A model generated the notes under the pieces. It worked only from the letters and a program-made list of their open reading frames with translations. It was not told the origin of the DNA and made no database searches. The position numbers were made by a program, and so were the translations under genes. From Erythrobacter sp. 3-20A1M (GTDB lineage Bacteria; Pseudomonadota; Alphaproteobacteria; Sphingomonadales; Sphingomonadaceae): a DNA stretch of 64,000 nt. The stretch covers positions 1,054,001-1,118,000 of the forward strand of contig NZ_CP045200.1 of NCBI RefSeq assembly GCF_018636735.1, given 5' to 3'. Shown here one piece after another: positions 11,568 through 20,446 of this stretch (position 1 is the stretch's first letter; each line of letters opens with the position of its first letter).

Positions 11568-13931
11568 ATGGCTACGCGTGCACTTTCGCCCCAATCCGCC
11601 GCCGACGTTCGCGCGGCCTTCCGTCGCAGCCTGCGCCGCGCGGCGCAGATGACGGGCGCGGGGGCATTGTTCTGCGCGATGCTGTTCCTCGGGCTCGCAT
11701 TGCTCAGCTACACCCAGACCGATCCGAGCCCCTCAACCGCGGCCGCCGCCGGCAACGTCTCCAACTGGATGGGCGGCGCTGGCGCTTGGGCGTCGGAACG
11801 CGTCCTGTTTCTGTTCGGCATCACCGGCGCGCTGTTGCTGCCGCTGCTCTATGTCGGCGCGCGCAAGCTGTGGCGCGATGTCGAGGAAGAAGACCGCGAC
11901 ACCGAAACGCGCTGGTGGCGCCCGGTGCTCACACTGGTCGCGGGCATGGCGCTGCTGTCGATCGTGCTGTCGCTCGCCTTCGATGGGCCGGGCGGTTCGC
12001 TCCCCGCCGGGCTCGGCGGCATCACGGGGCTGTTGGGGGCAAAGGCCACCGCGGCGATCGCCACGCGAGTGGCGGGCGGTGCGGCCGGCTGGGTGATCCT
12101 GGCCGTGGCGCTGCTGGCGTTGGGCGGCGGGCTGGCGCTGGTGACGCGCGTCTTCGCGATCGACTGGCGCGGGCTGCTGACCCTGCCGCTGTTCCTCCAT
12201 CGCCGGGCGCTCGACCGGGCCGCGAGCGATCCGGGCGAGAGCAAACCCCGCATGCCGCGCCGTGCGAAGCGGGCCACGCCGACAACGGATAGCGAAGAAG
12301 AGCGGGACGACGCGCCCTCCCTCGCCCCCGCGCGCCGCGCACCCGAGATCGCCGCCCCTAGCGCCGCGCCGCGCAAGGCCGATCCGGCAAAGGCAGCGAA
12401 ACAACGGGACATGTTCGCCAGCTTCGACCTCCCCAGCCTCGACCTGCTGGAAGAAGGCGATGGAAGCGCGGCGCCCAAGCTCGACAAGATGGCGCTGGAA
12501 AGAAACGCCCGCCTGCTGGAAACCGTGCTCGACGACTTCAACGTCAAGGGCGAGATCACCGCGGTCCGCACCGGACCCGTCGTCACCATGTACGAGCTGG
12601 AGCCCGCGCCCGGCATCAAGGCCAGCCGCGTCATCGGCCTGGCTGAAGACATCGCCCGCAATATGAGCGCGATCAGCGCCCGCGTCTCGCCCATCCCGGG
12701 CAAGACCGTGATGGGTATCGAACTGCCCAATGCGCACCGCCAGATGGTCAATTTCAAGGAGTTGGCGAGCTGCGCCGCCTTCGCCGATGCGAAGGGTGGC
12801 CTGCCGATGATCTTGGGCAAGGATATTTCGGGCGAGCCGATCGTCACCGACCTGGCAGCGATGCCGCACCTGCTGGTCGCGGGCACCACCGGTTCGGGCA
12901 AGTCGGTCGGGCTCAACGCGATCCTGCTGTCGTTCCTCTATCGCTTCACGCCCGACGAATGCCGCCTGATCCTGATCGATCCCAAGGTGCTGGAGCTCAA
13001 GACCTACGACGATATTCCCCACCTCCTCAGCCCCGTGGTGACCGAGCCGCACAAATCGGTGCGCGCGCTCAAATGGGCGGTCGAGGAGATGGAGCGGCGC
13101 TATCGGATGATGAGCAGCATCAATTCGCGCAACCTCTCCAGCTTCAACGAGAAGGTCCGCGCGGCGGCGGCGAAGGGCAAGCCGCTGGGCCGCCGCGTCT
13201 CCACCGGCTTCGATCCGGACACCGGCGAGGAATTGTACGAGGAGGAGCAGCTCGATTACCAGCCGCTACCCTTGATCGTGCTGATCGTGGACGAGCTGGC
13301 CGACCTCATGGTGACGGTGGGCAAGGAGATCGAGGTGCTTATCCAGCGCCTCTCTCAGAAAAGCCGCGCGGCTGGCATCCACCTGATCATGGCGACGCAG
13401 CGCCCCTCGGTCGATGTCATTACCGGCGTAATCAAGGCGAACCTGCCGACCCGCATCAGCTTCAAGGTGACGAGCCGGATCGACGCGCGCACCATCCTGG
13501 GCGAACAGGGTGCCGAGCAGCTGCTGGGCAAGGGCGATATGCTGTACAAGCCCAATACCGGCGCAATGATCCGCGTCCACGGCCCGTTCGTTTCCGACGA
13601 AGAGGTCGAGCGGGTTGCCGATCATTGGCGCGGCCAGGGCAAGCCCGAATATGTCGATGCCGTCACCGAAGAACCTGAGGACGGCGGTTTCGGCTTCGAC
13701 GACGAGCTGACCGCGAGCGACGATCCGGAAGAGCGCAAGTACCGCCAGGCATGCCAGATCGTGTTCGAGAACCAAAAGGCGAGCGGATCGTGGCTCCAGC
13801 GGCAGATGGGCGTGGGCTACAACACCGCCGCCAAGTGGATCGAGCGGATGGAGGGCGAAGGGCTGGTCGGTGCGGCCGATCACGTCGGCCGCCGCGAGAT
13901 TTTCCGCGACCGGGACGGCAGTCCGCTCTGA
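11568..13931 (+). CDS. ftsK: DNA translocase FtsK
   Basis: FtsK is the septal DNA pump that moves chromosome termini during division and activates XerCD at dif. The 787-residue product has hydrophobic helices in the first ~200 residues (for example FCAMLFLGLALLSYTQ), a short acidic and proline-alanine linker, then the motor: GTTGSGKSVGLNAILL near residue 440, LILIDPKVLELKTYDDIPHL, and LIVLIVDELADLMVTVGKEI. The C-terminal gamma winged helix that reads KOPS is present (KASGSWLQRQMGVGYNTAAK). The linker is short compared with E. coli, as usual in alphaproteobacteria. It is followed closely by fdhD. Confidence 0.97.
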   Translation: MATRALSPQSAADVRAAFRRSLRRAAQMTGAGALFCAMLFLGLALLSYTQTDPSPSTAAAAGNVSNWMGGAGAWASERVLFLFGITGALLLPLLYVGARKLWRDVEEEDRDTETRWWRPVLTLVAGMALLSIVLSLAFDGPGGSLPAGLGGITGLLGAKATAAIATRVAGGAAGWVILAVALLALGGGLALVTRVFAIDWRGLLTLPLFLHRRALDRAASDPGESKPRMPRRAKRATPTTDSEEERDDAPSLAPARRAPEIAAPSAAPRKADPAKAAKQRDMFASFDLPSLDLLEEGDGSAAPKLDKMALERNARLLETVLDDFNVKGEITAVRTGPVVTMYELEPAPGIKASRVIGLAEDIARNMSAISARVSPIPGKTVMGIELPNAHRQMVNFKELASCAAFADAKGGLPMILGKDISGEPIVTDLAAMPHLLVAGTTGSGKSVGLNAILLSFLYRFTPDECRLILIDPKVLELKTYDDIPHLLSPVVTEPHKSVRALKWAVEEMERRYRMMSSINSRNLSSFNEKVRAAAAKGKPLGRRVSTGFDPDTGEELYEEEQLDYQPLPLIVLIVDELADLMVTVGKEIEVLIQRLSQKSRAAGIHLIMATQRPSVDVITGVIKANLPTRISFKVTSRIDARTILGEQGAEQLLGKGDMLYKPNTGAMIRVHGPFVSDEEVERVADHWRGQGKPEYVDAVTEEPEDGGFGFDDELTASDDPEERKYRQACQIVFENQKASGSWLQRQMGVGYNTAAKWIERMEGEGLVGAADHVGRREIFRDRDGSPL

Positions 13932-13947
13932 CGGTTCACCTGCCAGC

Positions 13948-14748
13948 ATGAGCGGCAGCCGCGACTTCACCTTTCAAGAGATCGGCATGGCGGGCGCCGG
14001 TGCGGGCGACATTACGCGCGCGGTGCCGCTGGAGGTGCCGGTGGCGTTCGAATTCGCCGGTCTCGCCTACGCGGTGATGATGGCGACACCGACCGAGCTG
14101 GAGGATTTCGCGCTCGGCTTCGCCCTGTCCGAGGGGTTGGTCGAGACGCCGGATGAGCTGGGAGAGATTACGGTCGCGCAGATCGATGGCGGTGTGATCG
14201 TGCGGGCCGACTTGCCGCCGACCCGTGCCGAGCCGCTGCGAGACCGGGTCCGGCTGCGCGTGACCGAGGGCAGTTGCGGACTATGCGGCTTGCAAAGCAT
14301 CGAGGACGTGCTGCGACCTCTCCCTCCCCTCACCGCCAGACCACTAGCCAACCCAGAGGCACTAATCGCAGCCTTGGGTGCGTTGCGCAAACACCAGCCC
14401 CTATCGCGCGAAACGGGGGCGGTGCATGCCGCCGCCTTCGCCGATGCCGAAGGGACGATCCTCGCCGCGCGCGAGGATGTCGGGCGGCACAATGCGCTCG
14501 ACAAGCTGGTCGGCCATTGCGCGCAGGTTGGGCTCGACATGGCGGATGGCTTCGTCATCCTGAGCGCGCGCTGCTCCTACGAGTTGGTGGAGAAGACCGT
14601 TCGGGCCGGGTGCCCTTTGCTGGTGACCATCTCCGCCCCGACCAGCCTCGCGGTGGACCGCGCTCGCAGCGCCGGACTGACCCTGGTTGCGCTCGCCCGC
14701 GACGACACCGCGCTGGTGGCGCACGATCCGCACGGCCTGTTCGCATGA
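13948..14748 (+). CDS. fdhD: Formate dehydrogenase accessory sulfurtransferase FdhD
   Basis: FdhD carries sulfur from a cysteine desulfurase to the molybdenum cofactor of formate dehydrogenase, making the enzyme active. The 266-residue product has the conserved cysteine loop EGSCGLCGLQSI near residue 107 and the family segments FALGFALSEGLV, GAVHAAAFAD, AREDVGRHNALDKLVG and LSARCSYELVEKTVRAG. The ATG at 13948 gives the normal N-terminus; the frame is open further upstream inside ftsK but that is not needed. Its stop overlaps the mobA start (ATGA), and the two are clearly co-expressed. No formate dehydrogenase structural gene is in the window. Confidence 0.95.
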   Translation: MSGSRDFTFQEIGMAGAGAGDITRAVPLEVPVAFEFAGLAYAVMMATPTELEDFALGFALSEGLVETPDELGEITVAQIDGGVIVRADLPPTRAEPLRDRVRLRVTEGSCGLCGLQSIEDVLRPLPPLTARPLANPEALIAALGALRKHQPLSRETGAVHAAAFADAEGTILAAREDVGRHNALDKLVGHCAQVGLDMADGFVILSARCSYELVEKTVRAGCPLLVTISAPTSLAVDRARSAGLTLVALARDDTALVAHDPHGLFA

Positions 14749-15266
14749 ATATGCTCGGCGCGGTGCTTGCGGGTGGCCGGGCGAGCCGCTTCGGCAGCGA
14801 CAAGGCACTCGCCCGGTTGAACGGACAGACGCTGCTCGGTCATGCCGTCACTGCGCTCGCGATACAGTGTGAGCGCGTGGTGGTCGTCGGGCGAGAGATG
14901 GCCGACATTGCGTCCACGCCCGACTATCCGGGTCCCGGAATGGGGCCACTGGGCGGCATCGCCGGATCGCTGCGATACGCGCGCGAGCATGGCTTCGCCT
15001 GCGTGCTGACCTGTGGCGTCGACGCGCCGGGCCTGCCTGAAAACCTACGCAACATGCTCGCCCCGGCTCCTGCCTACCTCGCCAGCCAGCCGGTGATCGG
15101 ATGCTGGCCGGTCGAGGCGCTCGAAGCGGTCGAGGCGATCCTCGCAGGCGACGGGAAGCACTCGATGCGCGCATTGGCTCAGGCGTGCGGGGCGCGCGCT
15201 GTGGAGGGCGAAGTACCCGCCAATATCAACACCCGCGCCGATCTCGCGGCGCTGCAGGGCGATTGA
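14745..15266 (+). CDS. mobA: Molybdenum cofactor guanylyltransferase MobA
   Basis: MobA joins GMP from GTP to molybdopterin to form the guanine dinucleotide cofactor used by formate dehydrogenases and related enzymes. The 173-residue product begins with the nucleotide-binding motif LAGGRASRFGSDKALA, and shows PGPGMGPLGGIAGSL and the acidic metal site TCGVDAPGLP. It is slightly short for the family but has all recognisable motifs. It starts at an ATG overlapping the fdhD stop; a second in-frame ATG lies two codons later. With fdhD upstream it forms a cofactor-maturation pair. Confidence 0.93.
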   Translation: MNMLGAVLAGGRASRFGSDKALARLNGQTLLGHAVTALAIQCERVVVVGREMADIASTPDYPGPGMGPLGGIAGSLRYAREHGFACVLTCGVDAPGLPENLRNMLAPAPAYLASQPVIGCWPVEALEAVEAILAGDGKHSMRALAQACGARAVEGEVPANINTRADLAALQGD

Positions 15267-15268
15267 CC

Positions 15269-16120
15269 TCAACTGCCGAGTGTTGCTTCGCCCGTCACCG
15301 CGACGCCATCGCCGTGGGTGACGATCAACCGTGCCGCATCCCCGTCGATCGCCGCGCCCAACGTCAGATCCTCCCCTACGAAGCTGGGCGAGACGGCGCG
15401 GAAGGCGAATTCGGCAATCCGGCGCCCCCGGGCGATTGTCTCGAGATACTCGAAGAGTTTCGTCGCCAGCAGCGGACCATGGACCACGCAGTCACGATAG
15501 CCCTCGACCGACCGCGCATAATCCGCATCGTAATGGATTCGGTGCGAATTGAAGGTCAGCGCGCTGTAGCGGAACAGCTCGACCGGTCCGGGGGTGAACC
15601 CTGCGGTGTGCCTGGCTGCGAATTCGGGTTCCGGCGCGCGGCGCACGGCGAGGTCCGGGCTACGATGCGCCTCGCGATAGACGAGGTCCTGTTCCTCCAC
15701 GATCAGGGGGGCGTCCTGACCCTCCGCCCGGATCGAATGTTCGACGGTGCAGAAGGCCATGTCGCCCGAGCGACCGCGCTTCGCCACAGCCTTCGTCAAC
15801 CGGGACGTCCGCACCAGCGCCATGCCGGTGGTCAGCGGCGCTTCGAACCGGATACGGCTGCCCGCCCACATGCGACGCGGGAGCGAAATCGCGGGCAGCA
15901 TGCCCTCCGCCTCGCGCACCGGATGTCCGTCCACCCCCAGCCGCGACTCGCGCGCATCGGGGCGGAACAGGACGAAATGCGCCAGCGGCGGGGGCGTATC
16001 GCTCTCCTCCCAGTCGCGATCGAGCAAAGCGGCGAGCCGCCGCATCCGCTCGGGGTCGACCTGGTCCCAGGTGGTTTCTTCGCGGCCGATGTGGCGCTCC
16101 AGGATTTCCTCGTCGGTCAT
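15269..16120 (-). CDS. MaoC/FAS1-like dehydratase (mesaconyl-C4-CoA hydratase-like)
   Basis: The 283-residue product looks like a double hot-dog dehydratase of the MaoC family. The N-terminal half has the FAS1-like dehydratase pattern (WDQVDPERMRRLAALLDRDW), and the C-terminal half carries the hydratase catalytic region RYSALTFNSHRIHYDADYAR, where Asn, His and nearby residues match the YSALTFNxHRIHYD motif of mesaconyl-C4-CoA hydratases and HTD2-like proteins. It probably adds water to, or removes it from, an enoyl-CoA. The ATG at 16120 follows a run of non-conserved in-frame sequence, so the longer frame is not used. The gene converges on mobA with two bases between the stops and diverges from xdhC. 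Confidence 0.85.
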   Translation of the reverse strand: MTDEEILERHIGREETTWDQVDPERMRRLAALLDRDWEESDTPPPLAHFVLFRPDARESRLGVDGHPVREAEGMLPAISLPRRMWAGSRIRFEAPLTTGMALVRTSRLTKAVAKRGRSGDMAFCTVEHSIRAEGQDAPLIVEEQDLVYREAHRSPDLAVRRAPEPEFAARHTAGFTPGPVELFRYSALTFNSHRIHYDADYARSVEGYRDCVVHGPLLATKLFEYLETIARGRRIAEFAFRAVSPSFVGEDLTLGAAIDGDAARLIVTHGDGVAVTGEATLGS

Positions 16121-16223
16121 ACTTCCGGAACTAGCCCCCGCGATGGGTGAAGACCAGCATGGGCTTGGCGGAGGCCGCGCAAGGCCTACATCGGGCACTC
16201 CAACCGCCGAGGCTTCCCTACCC

Positions 16224-17054
16224 ATGACACCGATCGAAGACGACCACGCCGCGCTGGCCGCCGCTTGCGAGCCGGGCGTCGCGCTGTGTACCATCGTCGG
16301 GATCGAGGGCAGCTTCTCGCGCCGCATCGGTGCACAGCTCGCCATCCGGCCGGACGGGAGCGTCACCGGCAGCCTCGCCGATGGATGCCTGGAGCGTCAG
16401 CTGGCCAGCGATATCGCCGCTATGCCCCGGCACGATGTGCGCCGCTACGGCCATGGCTCGCCGCAGATCGACTTTCGCCTGCCATGCGGGGGCGGGCTCG
16501 ATATACTGCTCGATCCGGCGCCCGATCGCGACGCCTGTCGGGCGGTGCTGGCCAAGCTCGAGCAACGCGAGCCGGCGAACCTGACCCTGCCCGCCAACGA
16601 TCTTTTGTCGCAGCGCGCATATCAGCCCGCCCTGCGCGTGCGCGGCTATGGCGAGGACCCTGAGCTTGGCGCGCTCGAAACACTGTCGGCTGCGTGCGGC
16701 ATCGGCTTCGAGCGGGTCGAGACCGGCTCGCTGTCGCTCGGGCAGATGCCCGACCTGCCGCCGCCCGACCACAGGACCGCGACGGTGCTGCTATTCCACG
16801 ATCACGAGTGGGAGGTACCGCTCCTGTGCCACGCGGTGACCGGGCCGGGCTTCTATATCGGGGCCCAGGGCGGCGCGACGGCGCGGGGAGCTCGCGAGGA
16901 GAAGCTGAGGCTGGCCGGAGTGGGCGAGGCCGAGATCAAGCGCATCCACGGGCCCATCGGGATCATTCCGGGATCACGGACGCCGCGCACTCTGGCGCTG
17001 TCCATCCTGGGCGAGATCGTGGGAGAATACGAAGCGCTCCATCCGCATGGATGA
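16224..17054 (+). CDS. XdhC family protein (molybdenum hydroxylase maturation)
   Basis: XdhC proteins bind and sulfurate the molybdenum cofactor before its insertion into xanthine-dehydrogenase-type enzymes. The 276-residue product has the N-terminal domain with IVGIEGSFSRRIGAQLAI and SLADGCLERQLA, including the conserved cysteine. A C-terminal Rossmann-like domain ends with IHGPIGIIPGSRTPRTLALS. The chosen ATG (16224) gives MTPIEDDHAALAAACEPGVA, which aligns with the usual N-terminus. Its last bases overlap the next gene by eight, and that gene is a MobA-like nucleotidyltransferase of the type often found beside xdhC. No coxL/xdhAB-type enzyme gene is in view. Confidence 0.9.
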   Translation: MTPIEDDHAALAAACEPGVALCTIVGIEGSFSRRIGAQLAIRPDGSVTGSLADGCLERQLASDIAAMPRHDVRRYGHGSPQIDFRLPCGGGLDILLDPAPDRDACRAVLAKLEQREPANLTLPANDLLSQRAYQPALRVRGYGEDPELGALETLSAACGIGFERVETGSLSLGQMPDLPPPDHRTATVLLFHDHEWEVPLLCHAVTGPGFYIGAQGGATARGAREEKLRLAGVGEAEIKRIHGPIGIIPGSRTPRTLALSILGEIVGEYEALHPHG

Positions 17055-17649
17055 GCGTCCCCGTATCCTTATGGTGTTGCTGGCGGCTGGTGCCGCGCGG
17101 CGCTTCGGAGGTGGCAAGCTGGATGCGTCGGTCGCAGGCAGGCCGCTCGGCGCATGGGCGGCGTCAGCCTTGCAGCAGTTACCGGCGACGGGGCGGCTGA
17201 TCGTCGTTCCTCCAGCCGCGCCAGCCTTCGTCGCGGATCTTGCGGGGTGGGACCTCGCCGTAAATCCGGCGGCCGAGCGAGGGATCGGCGGGTCGATCGC
17301 CGTCGCCGCCCGCCATGCCGCCACGCACGGATTCGACCGGATGGTGATCGCACTGGCGGATATGCCGCTGGTCCCGTCCGAGCACCTTATTGCCCTTGCG
17401 GATGGGGACGCCATTGCCTTCACCCGCTACCCCGATGGCCGACCGGGTGTTCCCGCGGCTTTCCCGGCGCGCTGTTTCGCGGCGCTTTCCCAACTCTCGG
17501 CTGGTGGCGCGGCCCAGCACGACTGGGGCGAGGAGATCGAACTGGTCGAGTCGCCGGAGCCGGAGGCGCTGTGCGATGTCGATGTTTCCGCCGATCTAGC
17601 GCCCGTCGAGTGCCTCTTGCTCGAAAGGATGCGGCGGACGTCCCCTTAG
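17047..17649 (+). CDS. MobA/MocA-like nucleotidyltransferase
   Basis: The 200-residue product is an NTP-transferase-fold protein of the MobA/MocA group. It starts with LLAAGAARRFGGGKLDAS, the nucleotide-binding loop, and has IALADMPLVPSEHL as the metal-site motif and a DVDVSADL segment near the end that is typical of MocA-like proteins. Coupled to xdhC by an eight-base overlap, it most likely makes the cytosine dinucleotide form of the cofactor for molybdenum hydroxylases, in contrast to MobA upstream, which makes the guanine form. The CTP preference is inferred from context. The 3' end overlaps the convergent sugar-transferase gene by four bases, the border of the EPS region. Confidence 0.82.
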   Translation: MDERPRILMVLLAAGAARRFGGGKLDASVAGRPLGAWAASALQQLPATGRLIVVPPAAPAFVADLAGWDLAVNPAAERGIGGSIAVAARHAATHGFDRMVIALADMPLVPSEHLIALADGDAIAFTRYPDGRPGVPAAFPARCFAALSQLSAGGAAQHDWGEEIELVESPEPEALCDVDVSADLAPVECLLLERMRRTSP

Positions 17650-19046
17650 TAGGCGTTCTGGTGAATCAGCACGCGCACGGTCCGCAGCAGGATCGCAAGG
17701 TCCAGCCAGATCGACCATTGGGTGGAATAGGCAAGGTCGGCGCGCAGACGGTGTGTCAGGTCTTCCTTGCGCTCCGTGGCACCGCGATAACCTTGCACTT
17801 GGGCGAGGCCGGTAATGCCCGGCTTGATCGCGTGGCGCAGGAAATAGCGGTTGTCGATTTCCCAGAACAACAGCTCTTGCGCGCGGCTCTGCACCGCATG
17901 AGGGCGAGGCCCGACCAGGCTCATATCGCCCAGCAACACGTTGATGAGCTGGGGAATTTCGTCGATGCTGGTCTTGCGGATGAAACGTCCGATCGTGGTG
18001 ATTCGGTCGTCGTCTCGCCCGGTGGATCGCGCGCCGTCTCCGTCGCAGCTTTCGACCCGCATGCTGCGAAACTTGAAGATTTCGAACATATGGTTGTGCT
18101 GGCCGATCCGCTTCTGGCGGAAGATTACGGGGCCAGGACTGTCCAGCCGGATCAGCAGCGCGACGATGGCCATCGGAATGGCCAGTGCTATCAGAATCGG
18201 CACCGTGATCGCGAGATCGAGCGCACGCTTCATCGCGCGGTTGCGCAGGCTGAGGGGTCCCTTGCTGACCAGCACCACCGGATAACCGGGAGCCAGCGAG
18301 GAATATTGCATGCCGAGATTGCCGAATTCGGGAACCAGTATGCCGCCATCGCGCCCCAGCCCCTTGAGCACGACCGACCACCTCTCGCGCCGCTCGGGCG
18401 GGCACGACACGATGATCTGATCGGTGTGGGAGAGTATGGCGGCGATCCGCGCGAGCATCACCGGATCGCTGCACGAAGGCGCAAGGTCCGTCGATCCGCA
18501 GTCGAGCAGCGTATAGCCCGGCGGGGCGTCGCGCAGGTCCGTTCCATCGACGACGTAAACGCGGGAAATAATCGGACGGGCCAGAACGCGATGAACGACC
18601 ACGTTGATCGCCGCGCGTCCCGCCAGAACGAGAATGAGAGCCATCGCCAGACCTGCCCAGGCGGCTCGCGGTGGCATGGGCACGCTTTGCTGGATCGCGC
18701 CGACCACCAACATACCGAGCAGCAGGGTGAGGGCGATGCCCTTGAACGCCCGCGACCAGCTCACATGCAGGGCGACCAGCGCCTCGTGCGAATAGGCCCC
18801 GGCGAAAAGGCCGCAAGTGACGTAAATCGGTACCGTGAAGGCGAGGGGCAACCACAAGGTCGCAGCGTGCAAACCCTGCGATAGCGCGGCGGCGAGAAAC
18901 ATGCCCGCGGACAGCGCGACCAAATCGGTGACAGCCATCACGGTGTAGAGCAGGAAGCGCAATTTCGCGGAATTACGCAGATTCGAAGGTCGATAACCCG
19001 CAACCGGCTCTGGAGAGGGATCGGCTTTGTCGACGCTTAGATACAT
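17646..19046 (-). CDS. Polyprenyl-phosphate sugar-1-phosphate transferase (EPS priming enzyme)
   Basis: This 466-residue membrane protein starts EPS repeat-unit assembly by moving a sugar 1-phosphate from a UDP-sugar to undecaprenyl phosphate. Four to five hydrophobic helices fill the first ~130 residues, a CoA-binding-like central domain follows, and the C-terminal catalytic domain has the family motifs DSPGPVIFRQKRIG, FEIFKFRSM, TSIDEIPQLINVLLGDMSLV and GPRPH. Architecture and length match WbaP/GumD/SpsB-type enzymes; in sphingans this step adds glucose. The ATG at 19046 has GGAAGG seven bases upstream and is preferred over an in-frame GTG at 19061. It is transcribed away from the rest of the cluster. 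Confidence 0.93.
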   Translation of the reverse strand: MYLSVDKADPSPEPVAGYRPSNLRNSAKLRFLLYTVMAVTDLVALSAGMFLAAALSQGLHAATLWLPLAFTVPIYVTCGLFAGAYSHEALVALHVSWSRAFKGIALTLLLGMLVVGAIQQSVPMPPRAAWAGLAMALILVLAGRAAINVVVHRVLARPIISRVYVVDGTDLRDAPPGYTLLDCGSTDLAPSCSDPVMLARIAAILSHTDQIIVSCPPERRERWSVVLKGLGRDGGILVPEFGNLGMQYSSLAPGYPVVLVSKGPLSLRNRAMKRALDLAITVPILIALAIPMAIVALLIRLDSPGPVIFRQKRIGQHNHMFEIFKFRSMRVESCDGDGARSTGRDDDRITTIGRFIRKTSIDEIPQLINVLLGDMSLVGPRPHAVQSRAQELLFWEIDNRYFLRHAIKPGITGLAQVQGYRGATERKEDLTHRLRADLAYSTQWSIWLDLAILLRTVRVLIHQNAY

Positions 19047-19494
19047 GATGGAGCCTTCCACCTCCGTCGATTTACGCTGCGTGGCAACGGTGCTTCCTGC
19101 TCAAAAACGAGCAGTTTTCGTCCTATCCTCGGTTGTCGGTATTGGCTAACGCTGCGTTGCTTCGGTCTCAAAGCGGAACAGGCTGCCCGGCAATCTTAAC
19201 ATTCCCTAAGCTTATTCATAGACCCCATATCGCAACGCAGCGATTCCGGTTTCGCGACTCGCTAGCGGTTTTACCGCGCCGAGTATTAACCCTGTATATG
19301 TTGCACGAATACCCACGCGAAAGTGGTGTGGCAGCCCATTGATCGTGTTAACGCTCGGCCGTCGGCAAATCCGAAAAGGGCACAGCTATGTGTCGCGTCG
19401 TTGACTCGCTCTTCGGTGCAAACAATGCCACAGCACACCCGATTCGGGATGTTAGGCAAGCTGGCGGTTGGTGCCGGCCAAGGGAAATGAGACC
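19047..19494 (+). promoter_or_regulatory. Divergent intergenic region with a widely spaced inverted repeat
   Basis: This 448-base gap separates the priming transferase gene (leftward) from the oxygenase gene (rightward) and must hold promoters for both. No protein-coding frame in it is convincing. An 11-base perfect inverted repeat, CGCTGCGTTGC at 19150-19160 and GCAACGCAGCG at 19232-19242, is separated by 71 bases and could be paired operator half-sites. The segment between the arms is AT-richer than its surroundings (TTAACATTCCCTAAGCTTAT). A small palindrome, GCGGT-TTT-ACCGC, is at 19265-19277. I could not identify convincing -35 and -10 boxes. Confidence 0.5.
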
Positions 19495-20334
19495 ATGTTG
19501 AATCTCTCTCCGTCCGACGTAGCAGCGTCGCCCTTCCCCCACGCGGTGAAACAGGGAATCCTGCCCGATGATCTCTATCGCGAACTGCGCCGGGATTTTC
19601 CCCAGACACGTGCTTTCGCGGAGCAAGGCGAAACGAGCGGAGGCGTTGGCAGCCGGGTCGGCAAGGGAACCGGCTTCGACATCTATCGCGGCGATGCGGC
19701 CTATGCGCAGCTGATCGAAAGTTCTCCCGCTTGGAAGCGCTTCGACGCCTGGATCAATTCCCCCGAGTTCGTGCGCAAGTTCAACGAACTCTTCGGCGAT
19801 CGACTGGACGCGCTCGGGTGCAAGGTGAATGTCGACCCCGAGGCTTACGACAGGGAGCGCGTAGAAGGGCGCGAGGTGTTGACGGAAACGCAGACCCTCG
19901 CCGATCGCGCCAAATCCCTCGGGCGCAAGCTGTTCAAGCACGGCGACGGCGGACGAAAGGAGGCGGTTCGGCTCTTCTCCCGCCTCGATGTCGAGAAAAG
20001 CATCGGCGGCTATGCGAAGCCACCGCATTGCGACCGCCGCAATCGACTGTGCTCCCTGATTATCTACTTCACGGACCTGGAAGAGGCGGGAACGACGGGC
20101 GGCGAACTCAATATCTACGCGCTGAAGGATGAAAAAGCGCCCCAGGATCATGCGCGGCACCCCCACCCGGAGGAGGTCGAGGTGGTCGCCACCATCGTAC
20201 CAAAGGAAAATCTCGGTGTGTTCTTTCCGTGCTCCAACAACAGCTATCACGGGGTGAATGCCTTGCAGAGCCAGGACGTGGAGCGCGACTTTCTCTACAT
20301 CAATATTTCCACCGACAATTTCTCCGCCTGGTAG
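19495..20334 (+). CDS. 2-oxoglutarate/Fe(II)-dependent oxygenase (prolyl-4-hydroxylase-like)
   Basis: The 279-residue product is a 2OG-Fe(II) oxygenase. The iron ligands are readable as HxD in KPPHCDRRNRLCSLIIYF (about residue 180) and the distal His in CSNNSYHGVNAL, followed by a likely 2OG-binding basic residue in VERDFLYINIS. This arrangement resembles prolyl 4-hydroxylase-type enzymes, but the substrate may be a protein, sugar or lipid. The ATG at 19495 has AGGGA upstream; a TTG nine codons earlier is less likely. It is followed, 112 bases later, by the rhamnose genes, so a role in modifying the EPS, its precursor or a secreted protein is possible but unproven. No signal peptide, so cytoplasmic. 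Confidence 0.8.
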   Translation: MLNLSPSDVAASPFPHAVKQGILPDDLYRELRRDFPQTRAFAEQGETSGGVGSRVGKGTGFDIYRGDAAYAQLIESSPAWKRFDAWINSPEFVRKFNELFGDRLDALGCKVNVDPEAYDRERVEGREVLTETQTLADRAKSLGRKLFKHGDGGRKEAVRLFSRLDVEKSIGGYAKPPHCDRRNRLCSLIIYFTDLEEAGTTGGELNIYALKDEKAPQDHARHPHPEEVEVVATIVPKENLGVFFPCSNNSYHGVNALQSQDVERDFLYINISTDNFSAW

Positions 20335-20346
20335 TTCGCCCATCGC

Positions 20347-20360
20347 CGGACTTCGGTCCG
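20347..20360 (+). other. Small UUCG-loop hairpin between oxygenase and rfbC genes
   Basis: The sequence CGGAC-TTCG-GTCCG forms a five-pair stem closed by the very stable UUCG tetraloop, 12 bases after the oxygenase stop. No T run follows, so it is not a standard terminator; it may stabilise the upstream mRNA end or attenuate reading into rfbC. Confidence 0.35.
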
Positions 20361-20446
20361 CCGTGACATCCCATGCGGTGGACGGCACGCTGCCACGCCG
20401 GGCATAACGCCCTCCCCACGCCGCACAGAAAGAGGTTTCCACTACC

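Noticed and set aside
11733-13052. 439-codon minus-strand frame opposite ftsK
   Set aside because: Shadow frame; ftsK is complete and conserved on the plus strand.
19133-19342. 69-codon frame in the large divergent intergenic region
   Set aside because: No ribosome site, no recognisable sequence and it crosses the inverted repeat; treated as non-coding.
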